Shown: in pieces, positions 54,471 through 63,478 of the stretch
Numbering within the stretch: the first letter of the stretch is position 1
How the letters are laid out: each line of letters opens with the position of its first letter
Made by a program: the position numbers and the translations under genes
Notes under the pieces: generated by a model
What the model was told of the DNA's origin: nothing
What the model saw: only the letters and a program-made list of their open reading frames with translations
The model's database searches: none
Assembly (NCBI GenBank): GCA_963780865.1
Contig: CAWADT010000022.1
Coordinates: forward strand, 1 to 64,000
Direction: 5' to 3'
Source: FEN-1073 sp963780865
Lineage (GTDB): Bacteria; Chloroflexota; Anaerolineae; Anaerolineales; RBG-16-64-43
DNA length: 64,000 nt

Positions 54471-54803
54471 TTCGTTTCGGGTATAGCAGTATCTTCGGTC
54501 TTTGCCGCCGCGTCGGTCTTGCGGATGAATAACCGAAAACTTAGCTCATGATTCTCCCCCTTCAAACGACGATACTTTCGGTCTTGGAATTCCAGAAAAC
54601 AATAACCAATGGCGTTATTGCCCCCCATTGATAGAAGTAGATTGGCCGCTTCGGCTTCGTTATTGGCCAAAAAGGGGGGAAGTTTCCGTTTTAGATTTTC
54701 TCCCGGGAATCCCACGCTTGCATTGCCGCCCGGAGGACATTATCATCGGCTTGGGCGCGCGGTTCCTTCCCGGAGGGAACGGGTCCGGGGCGCGATGGGG
54801 TCT

Positions 54804-55313
54804 ATGGCGCAACGACACGAGCTTCTGAGCTGGAACGACGTCGATAAACTGATCGACGTGCTCGTCCCGCAGTTCCGCGGCGAGTACGACGCGATGGTGA
54901 TTATCACCCGCGGCGGGATCGTTCCGGGCGGGCTGATCAGCGAAGTGCTCGACATCAAGACGCTGCTTACCGCGTCGGTGGAATTTCCGGATCAGGCGGA
55001 TCGAACGCCGCTCATGGCCTGGCCGAACTTCGTTCAGTTTCCCGAGGAGAGGTTGCTTAAAGGCAGGCGCCTGCTGGTGGTGGACGACGTGTGGGGATCG
55101 GGGCGCACCATCACCGCCGTGAAGAACCGAATCCTGGGCGGCGGCGGGATTCCGGAATTGTGCGTGCTGCACTACAACCCGTACCGGAGTCTGTTCGGCG
55201 CGGCGCGCCCGGAATATTATGGCGCCACCACCGACGCCCGGATCATCTATCCGTGGGAGAGCGGGCGCGGGTTGGACCATATGCTCCTTGACCGCGGGGG
55301 AGAGGAACAGTAG
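54804..55313 (+). CDS. Xanthine/guanine-type phosphoribosyltransferase
   Basis: A 169-residue type I PRTase. The signature for PRPP binding is L-L-V-V-D-D-V-W-G-S-G-R-T-I-T-A-V, with the flexible-loop precursor VIITRGGIVPGGLISEVLDI upstream, as in Gpt-like enzymes. A C-terminal YYGATTDARIIYPWE resembles the hood used for purine recognition. The start is one of two close ATGs (54795 and 54804); the open frame extends further upstream without a ribosome site. Probably purine salvage; the base is not determined. Confidence 0.83.
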   Translation: MAQRHELLSWNDVDKLIDVLVPQFRGEYDAMVIITRGGIVPGGLISEVLDIKTLLTASVEFPDQADRTPLMAWPNFVQFPEERLLKGRRLLVVDDVWGSGRTITAVKNRILGGGGIPELCVLHYNPYRSLFGAARPEYYGATTDARIIYPWESGRGLDHMLLDRGGEEQ

Positions 55314-55364
55314 CCAAAGGGCCGGAGGGTAGATCGAGGGAGGGATCCGCTGCAGGAGGTTGCG

Positions 55365-56201
55365 ATGCGAAAATCCGTCATCATTCCATTCATTGTTTGT
55401 GCGATCGTAAGCGTGTTTTTATCGGGATGCGGGATTATCGGCGGGGCGTTCACTCTGCCGGAAGAAGAAGCCGGAGGAACGCCCGGCACGAGCCGCGCGG
55501 TTCCCACCCTGGGCGCGGGCGCCGCAACGCCCGCGGTCAACACGCCGCTGCCGATGCAAACCATCACCCTGCTGCCCACCGGCATACCGAGCCTGCCCGC
55601 CGGTTGCGTCGATGCGCTCAGCGTGACGCTCGACGATTACAGCAAGACGCTGTGCGTGGGCGGGACGGTGCTCAACCTGGTCTCGTCGCACGGCACGTAC
55701 TACGTCTATTTCAGCAATACGCGCGGCAAGCTGTACATGATGGGTACCGATTGGGTGGACCGGATTGCCTTGCGGATCGGCGAATGCGCCTACGCGGAGG
55801 GCACGCTCTCGCGCGACGGTGTTTCGCCGGTCATGCCGATCACTCCCTTCACGCTCAAGCGCTGTCCGGTGGCGCAGCCGATCTCGGCGCCGGCCCGGCC
55901 CGCGAACCTTCCCGCCGATTGCGTCTACGCCCTCGAGGTCACCAAGGACGATATCGGCAAAAAGGAGTGCGTGGGCGGGGACGTCGCCCTCACCGAGACG
56001 TCCGGGGCCGATTACCGGATCTATTTCTACTCCGACAAAACCCTCGGGCTGCACTTGGCGGCAAGCAACTGGACGGGGCGGGGAGTGAATTCCGGAGATT
56101 GCATTTTTGTTGCCAATCAGGTGATCCATGCCGACCCGGATACCGGCGGCCCGATCCTGACCGTCGTTCCCAGCCAGGTGAATTTTTGCCCGGCGGCATA
56201 A
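55365..56201 (+). CDS. Lipoprotein with two tandem OB-like repeats
   Basis: A 278-residue lipoprotein; signal peptide IIPFIVCAIVSVFLSGC with lipobox L-S-G-C, then a short P/T linker. Two homologous modules of about 90 residues follow, each opening L-P-A-x-C-V-x-A-L and containing K-x-x-C-V-G-G, a Y-x-Y/F strand pair, a W/WTGR segment and a closing Cys (FTLKRCP and VNFCPAA). Each module has matching Cys positions, probably a disulfide. It resembles small nucleic-acid or ligand-binding barrel repeats, but no function can be assigned. Confidence 0.72.
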   Translation: MRKSVIIPFIVCAIVSVFLSGCGIIGGAFTLPEEEAGGTPGTSRAVPTLGAGAATPAVNTPLPMQTITLLPTGIPSLPAGCVDALSVTLDDYSKTLCVGGTVLNLVSSHGTYYVYFSNTRGKLYMMGTDWVDRIALRIGECAYAEGTLSRDGVSPVMPITPFTLKRCPVAQPISAPARPANLPADCVYALEVTKDDIGKKECVGGDVALTETSGADYRIYFYSDKTLGLHLAASNWTGRGVNSGDCIFVANQVIHADPDTGGPILTVVPSQVNFCPAA

Positions 56202-56958
56202 CGGCGGGGAGAACGGGAAGCACGTTTATGGGGGGCTTGGGCTAGCATCTAAATTACATCGGGTGTATCAATCCCTCTTTGACGGGATGAGAAATTCTCC
56301 GTGGCTAGTTGCGTATGTCGTTGGGGGTTGTGCGCCTTGAAGCCGCGCGGCAGTTCCTTAAAGGAATAAATAAGGTGGACGATTTAGTTTTTTCGTTATT
56401 ATTATCTGTTGCTTCTGGATAACAGCAATAAATTTCAAATTGGAGCCTCTAAAAATTATTATTCATCCGGAGCTAATCCCGCGCGCACTGGTTTTTTTGG
56501 AAATTTCATCGTCGTTCTCCTTCCGTTAATGGAAATAGGAAATTATTTTGGCTGCGAATAGTTCCTATGTGGTTCTCCGGCATCCTCGGTAAACCTCCGA
56601 GGCAGTATGAAATGTCGCTCCCGTCCCGTTCTATAATATAAGTTTCCTCTTGCAGCTGATCTGAGTCTGGGGTGCATTGGTTCGCGCGGCGTTGCCATCC
56701 ATGCGCAAATGGCCCCGAAGGCCGAGGCGAATGATTGAAATTGACGAACGTGATCAGCGCGAATTGACCCATCAGCGGAGACGGGGAGAGAGGACTTTCG
56801 GGAAGAAAAAAGATTGAGTGACGGTTGTGCGATCAACGGGGTGGAATTATACTGTGGCTGGTTTGCGGCAGGGGACCCCATACTTCTTATAGTGCCAAGT
56901 TACCGGAGGCCAATTCAGGCCTCCCGTATTTATCTGCTGCCAGCGAAGGAGTCAAAGC
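56202..56958. other. Long intergenic region, no gene supported
   Basis: About 750 bases without a convincing gene. Minus-strand frames around 56506-56881 have no ribosome site and no recognisable domain, although a peptide such as PENHIGTIRSQNNFLFP is compositionally protein-like and could be an old gene remnant. The ribosome site of the next gene (gcgaaggag) lies near 56942. Confidence 0.45.
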
Positions 56959-58101
56959 ATGGAAAAGAGCCATGAGATCACGATCCATTTGGGGCCGGTG
57001 GATAGTTCACCCCGGGAAGCCGGGTACCGGCCGGAAAAAATCGACCGGCTTGACGCGCTCTTCCAGGGCCTCATTCGAGAGAAGAAAATACAGTGCGCCA
57101 GTTACCTCTTGGCGCGCCGGGGCAAGATTTTTGCCCATCACGCCATGGGGCAGTTGCATTTCCACGGCGAGCGCTGTGACTTGCTGCCCGATTCGATTCG
57201 GCCAACCGCCTCCATTACCAAAGTGTTTACGGCCATTTCCATTCTGCGGTTGATTGAGGATGGGCAATTGTATCTGGAGCAGCCCCTCAAGACGCTGATC
57301 GAAGAATTCGACACCGAACAGCACAGAGAGATCACGTTATTCCATTTGCTGACGCATACCTCGGGGCTCAGGGCCGACGGCGGCTACTTCACCGAAGCCT
57401 ATCCGGGCCCCTGGTTGCCCGGGTTTGAGCCGGGAAAAACAAGTTGGATTAAAGCGGCCTTGTCGGGCCCGCCGCAGGCGAAGCCGGGCGAACTCTGGAA
57501 CTATTCCTCCATGGGCTATTTGGTGTTGGGAGAAGTCATTGCCCGGGCTTCGGGTATGCCGGCGGATAAATTCATTCAGCAGACCATGATCGCTCCCTTG
57601 GGCCTGGAGCGGACTTTCTTTGAAGTCCCTCCCGAACTGAGAGCGCAGGTATGCACTGTCCGAGAGTGGGATGAAGAGCGGATGACTCCGGATGAAAATG
57701 CGGCCTTCCAGCCGCCGCCGACGGCGGGCGGTGTTTCCTCCACGCTCAAAGATTTGTGGAAGGTGGGGCAAATGCTTCTTGACCGCGGAACGTTCCAGGG
57801 CGCGCGGATCCTGGGGCGGAAAACGGTGGAAGCGATGACCCGGAACTATCTTACGAATACCCCCGCCTTTTTTTGGGGATTTAAGAAAAAGGCGATGGAA
57901 TATGGCTTGGGGATGAACGTCTATTCCAGCCATATTTTCCTTTCGCCGGGCACTTTTGCGCATGAGGGGGCCGGGCGCTGCGCCCTCTACGTCGATCCGG
58001 TGGAGCAACTGATTGCCGTCTACTTTGTGCCGACAACCATCGATTGGGTGCCGGAGTCGATTGTCAATCCGCTCGCGGTGATCTGGTCCGGGTTGGAGTA
58101 G
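56959..58101 (+). CDS. Serine hydrolase of the beta-lactamase/class C fold
   Basis: A 380-residue enzyme with no signal peptide, so probably cytoplasmic. Catalytic motifs: S-I-T-K at residues 85-88 (Ser85, Lys88) within RPTASITKVFTAISIL, Y-S-S at 182-184 within ELWNYSSMGYLVLGE, and H-E-G near residue 335 in place of KTG. THTSGL at about 132-137 is typical of class C esterases and EstB-like proteins. The real substrate may be an ester or peptide. It lies 24 bases upstream of an ABC exporter operon. Confidence 0.88.
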   Translation: MEKSHEITIHLGPVDSSPREAGYRPEKIDRLDALFQGLIREKKIQCASYLLARRGKIFAHHAMGQLHFHGERCDLLPDSIRPTASITKVFTAISILRLIEDGQLYLEQPLKTLIEEFDTEQHREITLFHLLTHTSGLRADGGYFTEAYPGPWLPGFEPGKTSWIKAALSGPPQAKPGELWNYSSMGYLVLGEVIARASGMPADKFIQQTMIAPLGLERTFFEVPPELRAQVCTVREWDEERMTPDENAAFQPPPTAGGVSSTLKDLWKVGQMLLDRGTFQGARILGRKTVEAMTRNYLTNTPAFFWGFKKKAMEYGLGMNVYSSHIFLSPGTFAHEGAGRCALYVDPVEQLIAVYFVPTTIDWVPESIVNPLAVIWSGLE

Positions 58102-58125
58102 GGGCGAGCGGTCGGCAGACGGACG

Positions 58126-58962
58126 ATGCGATTCTCGCGGAGTTTCCCCTCGCCGTTCCGGGCGCTGGCGGTGTTGCGAGCCGTGGCTTTTGCCACTTAC
58201 AAAGAATGGGCGGCGTATCGCAGCCACATGCTGGTGTCTCTGTTCGTGGGCCCGGTATTCTTCCTCGTCCAGGTCTTTATTTGGCAAGCCGTATTCTCCT
58301 CGCGCGCCACCGTCGACGGCCTGACGCTGCAGCAAATGCTCCAGTATTACGGCGTCAGCGCGATCATTTTCTATCTGATCATGGATTTCGCCGACTGGAA
58401 CCTACAGATGCTCATCCGCACCGGGCGTTTTTTAACGTTCATGCTGCGCCCGGTTTCGCATCGATTCTTCGCCCTCTCGCAGAAAGTGGGGCACCGGATT
58501 CTGGGATTTTTTCTGGAGTTCATCCCGGTGTATCTGCTTTTTTATTTCGTTTTTAAGATCAGGCTTTGGCCGGTGTTTCCGATCTGGGCCGTGCTTTCGA
58601 TCCTGCTGAGCTTTGTCATGATGTTCCTGGTGAATTATTGCGTGGGCATGACCGCCTTCTGGCTCATCCGCACCGGCGGAATCGGCCGGATGTTCTTGCT
58701 GCTACGCGATATTTGCGCCGGCACTTTTCTCCCCCTGATCTTTTTTCCGGGGCCGATCCAAAAAGTGTTGTTTATTCTGCCTTTTCAGTTCATTACCTAT
58801 GTGCCCGTGCGCGTGTTTTTAGGTTCCTATGAACTGGCCGGGATTTCTCTGACAATTCCGCAAATCGTCGGCGTCCAGGCTTTGGCGGTGCTCGGGATGG
58901 GAGCCGTATCGGAAGTTCTGTGGCGATTGGGCATTCGGGAATTTACCGGGGTGGGGGCATGA
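58126..58962 (+). CDS. ABC-2 type transporter permease 1
   Basis: A 278-residue membrane protein with about six helices, beginning RALAVLRAVAFATYKEWAAY. Internal segments LIMDFADWNLQMLIRTGRFL and FPGPIQKVLFILPFQFITYVPVRV are typical of ABC-2 permeases of the two-permease-plus-ATPase export systems. Its stop overlaps the start of the second permease (ATGA). The cargo is unknown; drugs or viologen-like cations are possible by family only. Confidence 0.85.
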   Translation: MRFSRSFPSPFRALAVLRAVAFATYKEWAAYRSHMLVSLFVGPVFFLVQVFIWQAVFSSRATVDGLTLQQMLQYYGVSAIIFYLIMDFADWNLQMLIRTGRFLTFMLRPVSHRFFALSQKVGHRILGFFLEFIPVYLLFYFVFKIRLWPVFPIWAVLSILLSFVMMFLVNYCVGMTAFWLIRTGGIGRMFLLLRDICAGTFLPLIFFPGPIQKVLFILPFQFITYVPVRVFLGSYELAGISLTIPQIVGVQALAVLGMGAVSEVLWRLGIREFTGVGA

Positions 58963-59741
58963 CCTCAGCCGTGCGGGTGGAGCTTCAGGGCATTAAAACA
59001 GCGCTGGCGGGGCGAATGGCCTACCGCGGTGATTTCCTTCTCAGCGCCTTGATTACGTTGCTGGCAAACTCGATGGCGCCGGTGATCATCTTTTTGGTCT
59101 ACCGCACCGGCGCTTCGTTTTCGGGCTGGAACCTGTATGAAGTGTTGCTGATTCAGGGAATTTTCTTGCTGGCGAAAGGGATCGCCTTTCCCTTGTTTTT
59201 CGGCATTGTCTGGAATACTTTGGACGGTGTTCGGGAGGGGACGTTTGACCTATTGTTGATCAAACCGCGGTCGGCGCTCCTGCTCTCGATGGCCCTGGGG
59301 TTTAATGTCGATGATCTGGGCCTCTTGCTTAGCGGGCTGGCGGTGTCGATGATCGCCTTGCTGCATTTGCCTCCGCCGAGCCTGCTTCAGTGGGGAGAGT
59401 TCTGCGGGTTGCTCCTGATCGCTGTGCTGGTTCTGTGCGGCTTTGCGATGCTGATGGCGGGCAGCGTTTTCAAATGGGTCGGCAACACCCGGGTTTACGA
59501 AATCTTTGATTGTGTGACCAACTTCGGGTTGTATCCGATCACCATTTTTTCCAAGGGCTTTCAATTCCTGCTCACCTTGATCCTGCCGATTGCCATGATT
59601 GGCTTTTTCCCAGCGGCGGTGCTGCTGGGCAAGGCCGGCGGCGAAGTGCTCCCGGGAGGCGGCGTTGCCTTGGTCTTTTGCGGGCTGTGTTGGATGTTCT
59701 GGCGGGGCATGCTGAGACAGTACACGAGCGCCGGCGGCTAA
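58959..59741 (+). CDS. ABC-2 type transporter permease 2
   Basis: A 260-residue membrane protein, ATG overlapping the previous stop. About six helices, with GRMAYRGDFLLSALITLLAN near the N-terminus and REGTFDLLLIKPRSALLLSM in the middle, a segment typical of this permease type. Separate from but paired with the preceding permease; together they form the membrane part of the exporter. The ATPase gene begins at the next base after its stop. Confidence 0.85.
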   Translation: MTSAVRVELQGIKTALAGRMAYRGDFLLSALITLLANSMAPVIIFLVYRTGASFSGWNLYEVLLIQGIFLLAKGIAFPLFFGIVWNTLDGVREGTFDLLLIKPRSALLLSMALGFNVDDLGLLLSGLAVSMIALLHLPPPSLLQWGEFCGLLLIAVLVLCGFAMLMAGSVFKWVGNTRVYEIFDCVTNFGLYPITIFSKGFQFLLTLILPIAMIGFFPAAVLLGKAGGEVLPGGGVALVFCGLCWMFWRGMLRQYTSAGG

Positions 59742-60716
59742 ATGATCATTCACATCGCGCATTTATCCAAGACCTACATCACGTACGAGCGGGGCAACTC
59801 CTTCCGGGAAGTGCTTTCCAGTGTGTTTATCCGGAAAACCAAACCGGTCCGGGCGGTGAAAGATATCTCGCTTGAAGTGGCCGAAGGCGAGCTGGTGGGT
59901 TTTTTGGGGCCCAACGGGGCCGGAAAATCCACCACGCTCAAGGTCCTGACCGGAGTCCTGTATCCCACCTCCGGCGCGGTCACGGTGCTGGGGTACACCC
60001 CGTGGAAAGAGCGGAAAAAATACGTGGCTCACATCGGCGCGGTGTTCGGCCAAAAATCTCAATTGCTGTGGGATATTCCGCCGGTGGATGCCTTTCATAT
60101 GAATAAAGCGATCTACGGGCTGGCGGAAAAGGATTTTTCTCGAACCCTGGCCGCCTTGGTAGAGTTGTTGGAGGTGGGGCCGATCATTCGGACGCCCACC
60201 CGGCTGTTGTCTCTGGGGGAGCGCATGAAGTGTGAGTTTATCATGGCGATGCTGCATCAACCGAAGATCGTCTTTTTGGATGAACCGACGATCGGCCTGG
60301 ATGTGATCGCCAAGGATAAAATCCGCGAGTTTATCCTGGAAATGAATCGCAAGGGTGTCACCTTTGTGTTAACCACCCACGATCTAGATGATGTGGAGCA
60401 CCTGGCCCGGCGCGTCATCGTCATCAATCACGGCGAAATAATCTTCGACAATTCCTTGGAAGCCCTGCGCAACCATCTGGGCACAAAGAAGGTGGTGTTC
60501 CTTTCCACCCAGCGTCCCCTGCCGGAACTGGCCCGGCCGGGGATTACGCTGACCAAATCGATCTCCGCCTTTGACGCCGAATTGGAGTTGGATGTATCGG
60601 TGTTGGAATTGAATCAATTTATCGCCTGGGTGAACAGCACCAGCGTCATCAATGATCTTTCGATCCAAGCCCTGCCGATTGAAAGCGTCATCAAAGGGCT
60701 TTACGCTCAAAGTTGA
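59742..60716 (+). CDS. ABC transporter ATP-binding protein
   Basis: A 324-residue ATPase of the exporter. Walker A G-P-N-G-A-G-K-S-T at residues 56-64, Q-loop VFGQKSQLLWDIP near 101-113, signature L-S-L-G-E-R-M-K at 156-163 (variant of LSGGQ), Walker B I-V-F-L-D-E-P at 176-182, and a His-loop T-T-H-D-L-D-D. A C-terminal domain of about 90 residues (residues 230-324) follows, as in DrrA-like subunits. Coupled to both permeases. Confidence 0.92.
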   Translation: MIIHIAHLSKTYITYERGNSFREVLSSVFIRKTKPVRAVKDISLEVAEGELVGFLGPNGAGKSTTLKVLTGVLYPTSGAVTVLGYTPWKERKKYVAHIGAVFGQKSQLLWDIPPVDAFHMNKAIYGLAEKDFSRTLAALVELLEVGPIIRTPTRLLSLGERMKCEFIMAMLHQPKIVFLDEPTIGLDVIAKDKIREFILEMNRKGVTFVLTTHDLDDVEHLARRVIVINHGEIIFDNSLEALRNHLGTKKVVFLSTQRPLPELARPGITLTKSISAFDAELELDVSVLELNQFIAWVNSTSVINDLSIQALPIESVIKGLYAQS

Positions 60717-60770
60717 ACCCCCGGTTCGCTGCCGGCAGGCGCGTCAAAAATTCCCATGGGAGAAAAATCC

Positions 60771-61619
60771 ATGAAACCAAGAATGGCCACCTTGTCCGCC
60801 CTGATGATCCTGACCCTGGCTTGTTCCTTTACCGACCAATTGATCCATCCTGCGCCCGCCGCGACCGCAACGGAAACGGCGACGCATACCGGGAGGCCGG
60901 CGCCAACCGCCACGGTTACGCCCACGCTCGAACCCTCGCTCACCCCGCCTCCGTCGGCCACGAACGTCTGCCCTCCGCGGCCCAATTCGGCCGAGACGCT
61001 CGCGTCCGTCCAAAAGAAAACCGCTGAGCTGGTCCCGGGCGCGAGGACGGTGTGGTACGACGATTTTATCTGCGGGGATTACCGTTACGGCTGGGGCACG
61101 GCGAACACCAATCCGACAATGTCGATTACCGTGTCGGGAGGAATTCTTACCATTACCGCCAAGGAAGTTAAGGATGTATATGACGGCCTCGGCCGGACGG
61201 AATTGAACCTGGGGGACAACTCGGGAATGCTGATGTTGTTTCGCACCCAGGAGGGGCTCTCCGCCAATCTCTATATCAACACCGGCACCTGGTTGACTGC
61301 TGATTTCCGGCGTTGGGGACTGGACATTAATACGACCTCGCTGCAAAAAACGATCTGGGAGGGCTGGGAAGGCACCGGATGGTTGAGCGGCGATTTTCCC
61401 GCCAAGGTGCTTCGGCCCGGCGCGTGGTATTACTTGGAGATCCGGCTGGGTGACGCCGGACAGGTGTCGATGAAAATCTGGGAACGGGACAACCCGGCCA
61501 ACCACGCCGATTTTCAGCGCGGTATGGGCTCCCGCTGGGAGCGACTGCGCTGGTTGACCATGATCCAGGTGTACCGGGGAACGCTGGAGATCGACAAGTA
61601 TTGGGAAATGGCGTTTTGA
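60771..61619 (+). CDS. Lipoprotein with jelly-roll-like domain
   Basis: About 282 residues; the ATG at 60771 follows gggagaaaaatcc. Signal MATLSALMILTLAC with lipobox L-T-L-A-C. A T/P linker (residues about 25-60) precedes a beta-rich domain of about 200 residues with many aromatics (VWYDDFICGDYRYGWG, WYYLEIRLGDAGQVSMKIWE, RLRWLTMIQVYRGTLEIDKY), resembling concanavalin-like/laminin-G jelly-rolls that bind glycans. No catalytic residues are identified. Confidence 0.75.
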   Translation: MKPRMATLSALMILTLACSFTDQLIHPAPAATATETATHTGRPAPTATVTPTLEPSLTPPPSATNVCPPRPNSAETLASVQKKTAELVPGARTVWYDDFICGDYRYGWGTANTNPTMSITVSGGILTITAKEVKDVYDGLGRTELNLGDNSGMLMLFRTQEGLSANLYINTGTWLTADFRRWGLDINTTSLQKTIWEGWEGTGWLSGDFPAKVLRPGAWYYLEIRLGDAGQVSMKIWERDNPANHADFQRGMGSRWERLRWLTMIQVYRGTLEIDKYWEMAF

Positions 61620-61734
61620 TAAAAAAACTTGGGCGGCGGGAATCGGAAATGGGTCAGGAGAGCAGAGCCGACAGAATCTCGATGGCACCGGCAAGGTAGT
61701 ACTCTCATTGGGGCTACCGGAAGGAAGGACCGCC

Positions 61735-62184
61735 ATGGAAAATTACAATCTGAGCCATGAAATGCTGTTGCATGAAATCTATGACCGGATCCATGGTCAA
61801 TTATCGGGCTTCGGCTATAAACTCCGTCCCAATATCCAATTCACCAAAATATATTTTGGCGATGGGGTGGAATTAATGCTGGCGGTGAAGGGTGAAAAGG
61901 CGGAATTTCACTGGAGACGGTCAATTGCGCGGATGATCGAGGGAAATATCAGGAGCATAATCGGATATCTCGTGTTTTCGATGCTCTATTTCCTCGTTGG
62001 GTATTTGACCCATTGGGCTTGGAGCAATATGTTCCTGGATGGGATCTATGTCCTCATGCTGCTTTTATCGATCGGTTTATTGATTGTGAACATACCTATC
62101 GCCCTAATCAATTCGAACACCCACCTCATGAAGACGCAACTCTTGATACGGGAAATCATCATGGAGTACCGGGCGAAGGAATAA
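61735..62184 (+). CDS. Small membrane protein of unknown function
   Basis: A 149-residue protein; the ATG at 61735 follows ggaaggaaggaccgcc. A soluble N-terminal part of about 75 residues (SHEMLLHEIYDRIHGQLSGF, FTKIYFGDGVELMLAVKG) is followed by two membrane helices (IIGYLVFSMLYFLVGYLTHW and GIYVLMLLLSIGLLIVNIPI) and a short basic tail. No family was recognised. Confidence 0.65.
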   Translation: MENYNLSHEMLLHEIYDRIHGQLSGFGYKLRPNIQFTKIYFGDGVELMLAVKGEKAEFHWRRSIARMIEGNIRSIIGYLVFSMLYFLVGYLTHWAWSNMFLDGIYVLMLLLSIGLLIVNIPIALINSNTHLMKTQLLIREIIMEYRAKE

Positions 62185-62392
62185 AATTCCTTAAAAAGCA
62201 AAACGCAAAACGCGGATGCCGGCGAGAGATTGGTTCACCATCCCTTTTGGGCCCGAACCTTTTTCCTCTGCCTAAGAAGGAGAGGACGAGATTGCCTTGG
62301 GTGCACACAAAGCCGGTGAATTTACCCCATGGCTCTTCGGCTTCTCTGATAGAATCCATACGGCTTTCCGATCGGTAGAAAGGAGAAATTCG

Positions 62393-63373
62393 ATGAAACG
62401 CACATTGGGACGTTCCGGAATTGAAATCAGCGCACTCGGCATGGGATGCTGGGCGATCGGCGGTCCCTTCTGGTCCGGTGAGACGCCGCAAGGCTGGGGG
62501 AAAGTGGACGATGAAGAATCCATTCGCGCCATCCGCGCTGCGCTGGATTTGGGGATAACGTTCTTCGATACAGCCAATGTCTACGGGGCCGGGCATAGCG
62601 AACGGGTCCTGGCGCGAGCGATTGCCGGCCGCCGGGCACAGGTGGTCATCGCCACCAAGTTCAACGCCGTTTTCGACGAAACTACCCGCCAGGTGACGGG
62701 ATCGGATTCCTCGCCGGAAGGGATTCGACGGGCGTGCGAAGAATCCCTGCGCCGCCTGGACACCGACTACATCGACCTGTATCAGTTCCACGATAACGGC
62801 TTCCCCGCCGCGCGGGCGGCGCCGGTGCGCGAGACGCTCGAAGCGCTCGCGGGGGAGGGAAAAATCCGAGCCTACGGATGGAGCACCGATTTTCCCGATC
62901 GGGCGGAGGTGTTCGCCCAGGGACCGAAGTGCGCCGCCGTTCAATTGCAGCTCAACGTGCTCGACGACAACCCGCCCATGATCGCGCTGTGCGAGCGGTA
63001 CAATCTGGCGGCGCTCAACCGCGGGCCGCTGGCGATGGGGGTGCTCACCGGCAAATATAAGGCCGACACCAAGGTCTCGGCCGACGATGTACGCGGCGAA
63101 AAAAGCCCCGAATGGATGAAATATTTCTCCGGCGGGAAGCCCAACCCGGAATGGCTGGGCAAGCGCGATGCCGTGCGCCAGATCCTGGAGAGCCACGGGC
63201 GAACGGTGGCGCAGGGCGCCCTCGCCTGGCTATGGGCGCGCAGCCCGCAAACCATCCCCATCCCCGGCTTCCGCACGGCGGCTCACGTGAAGGAAAACGC
63301 AGGCGCGATGTCCTTCGGCCCGTTGCGGCCGGAACAGATGAAGGAGATCGAAAAAATACTGGGTCGATCGTAA
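62393..63373 (+). CDS. Aldo/keto reductase
   Basis: A 326-residue NADPH-dependent oxidoreductase. The ATG at 62393 follows aaggagaaattcg. Catalytic tetrad: Asp59 (F-F-D-T-A-N-V-Y-G), Tyr64, Lys89 (V-I-A-T-K-F-N) and His133 (Y-Q-F-H-D-N-G). The coenzyme segment near the end includes IPIPGFRTAAHVKENAGAM, as in YhdN/aryl-alcohol dehydrogenase-like members. The substrate is not known. Encoded alone between a small membrane protein gene and a DUF362 gene. Confidence 0.92.
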   Translation: MKRTLGRSGIEISALGMGCWAIGGPFWSGETPQGWGKVDDEESIRAIRAALDLGITFFDTANVYGAGHSERVLARAIAGRRAQVVIATKFNAVFDETTRQVTGSDSSPEGIRRACEESLRRLDTDYIDLYQFHDNGFPAARAAPVRETLEALAGEGKIRAYGWSTDFPDRAEVFAQGPKCAAVQLQLNVLDDNPPMIALCERYNLAALNRGPLAMGVLTGKYKADTKVSADDVRGEKSPEWMKYFSGGKPNPEWLGKRDAVRQILESHGRTVAQGALAWLWARSPQTIPIPGFRTAAHVKENAGAMSFGPLRPEQMKEIEKILGRS

Positions 63374-63478
63374 GGCCAATTCTTTGGTATGGTCGATAAT
63401 ATTTCACCTCGGCAGGGATTCGATCCGGCGCCAAGGGGTGATAGTATATAACCAGTTTAGCCGGGTTAGGAGGTTGCT

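Noticed and set aside
56506..56881. Overlapping minus-strand frames of about 90-110 codons
   Set aside because: No ribosome site, no domain, and two frames compete; left as possible remnant only.
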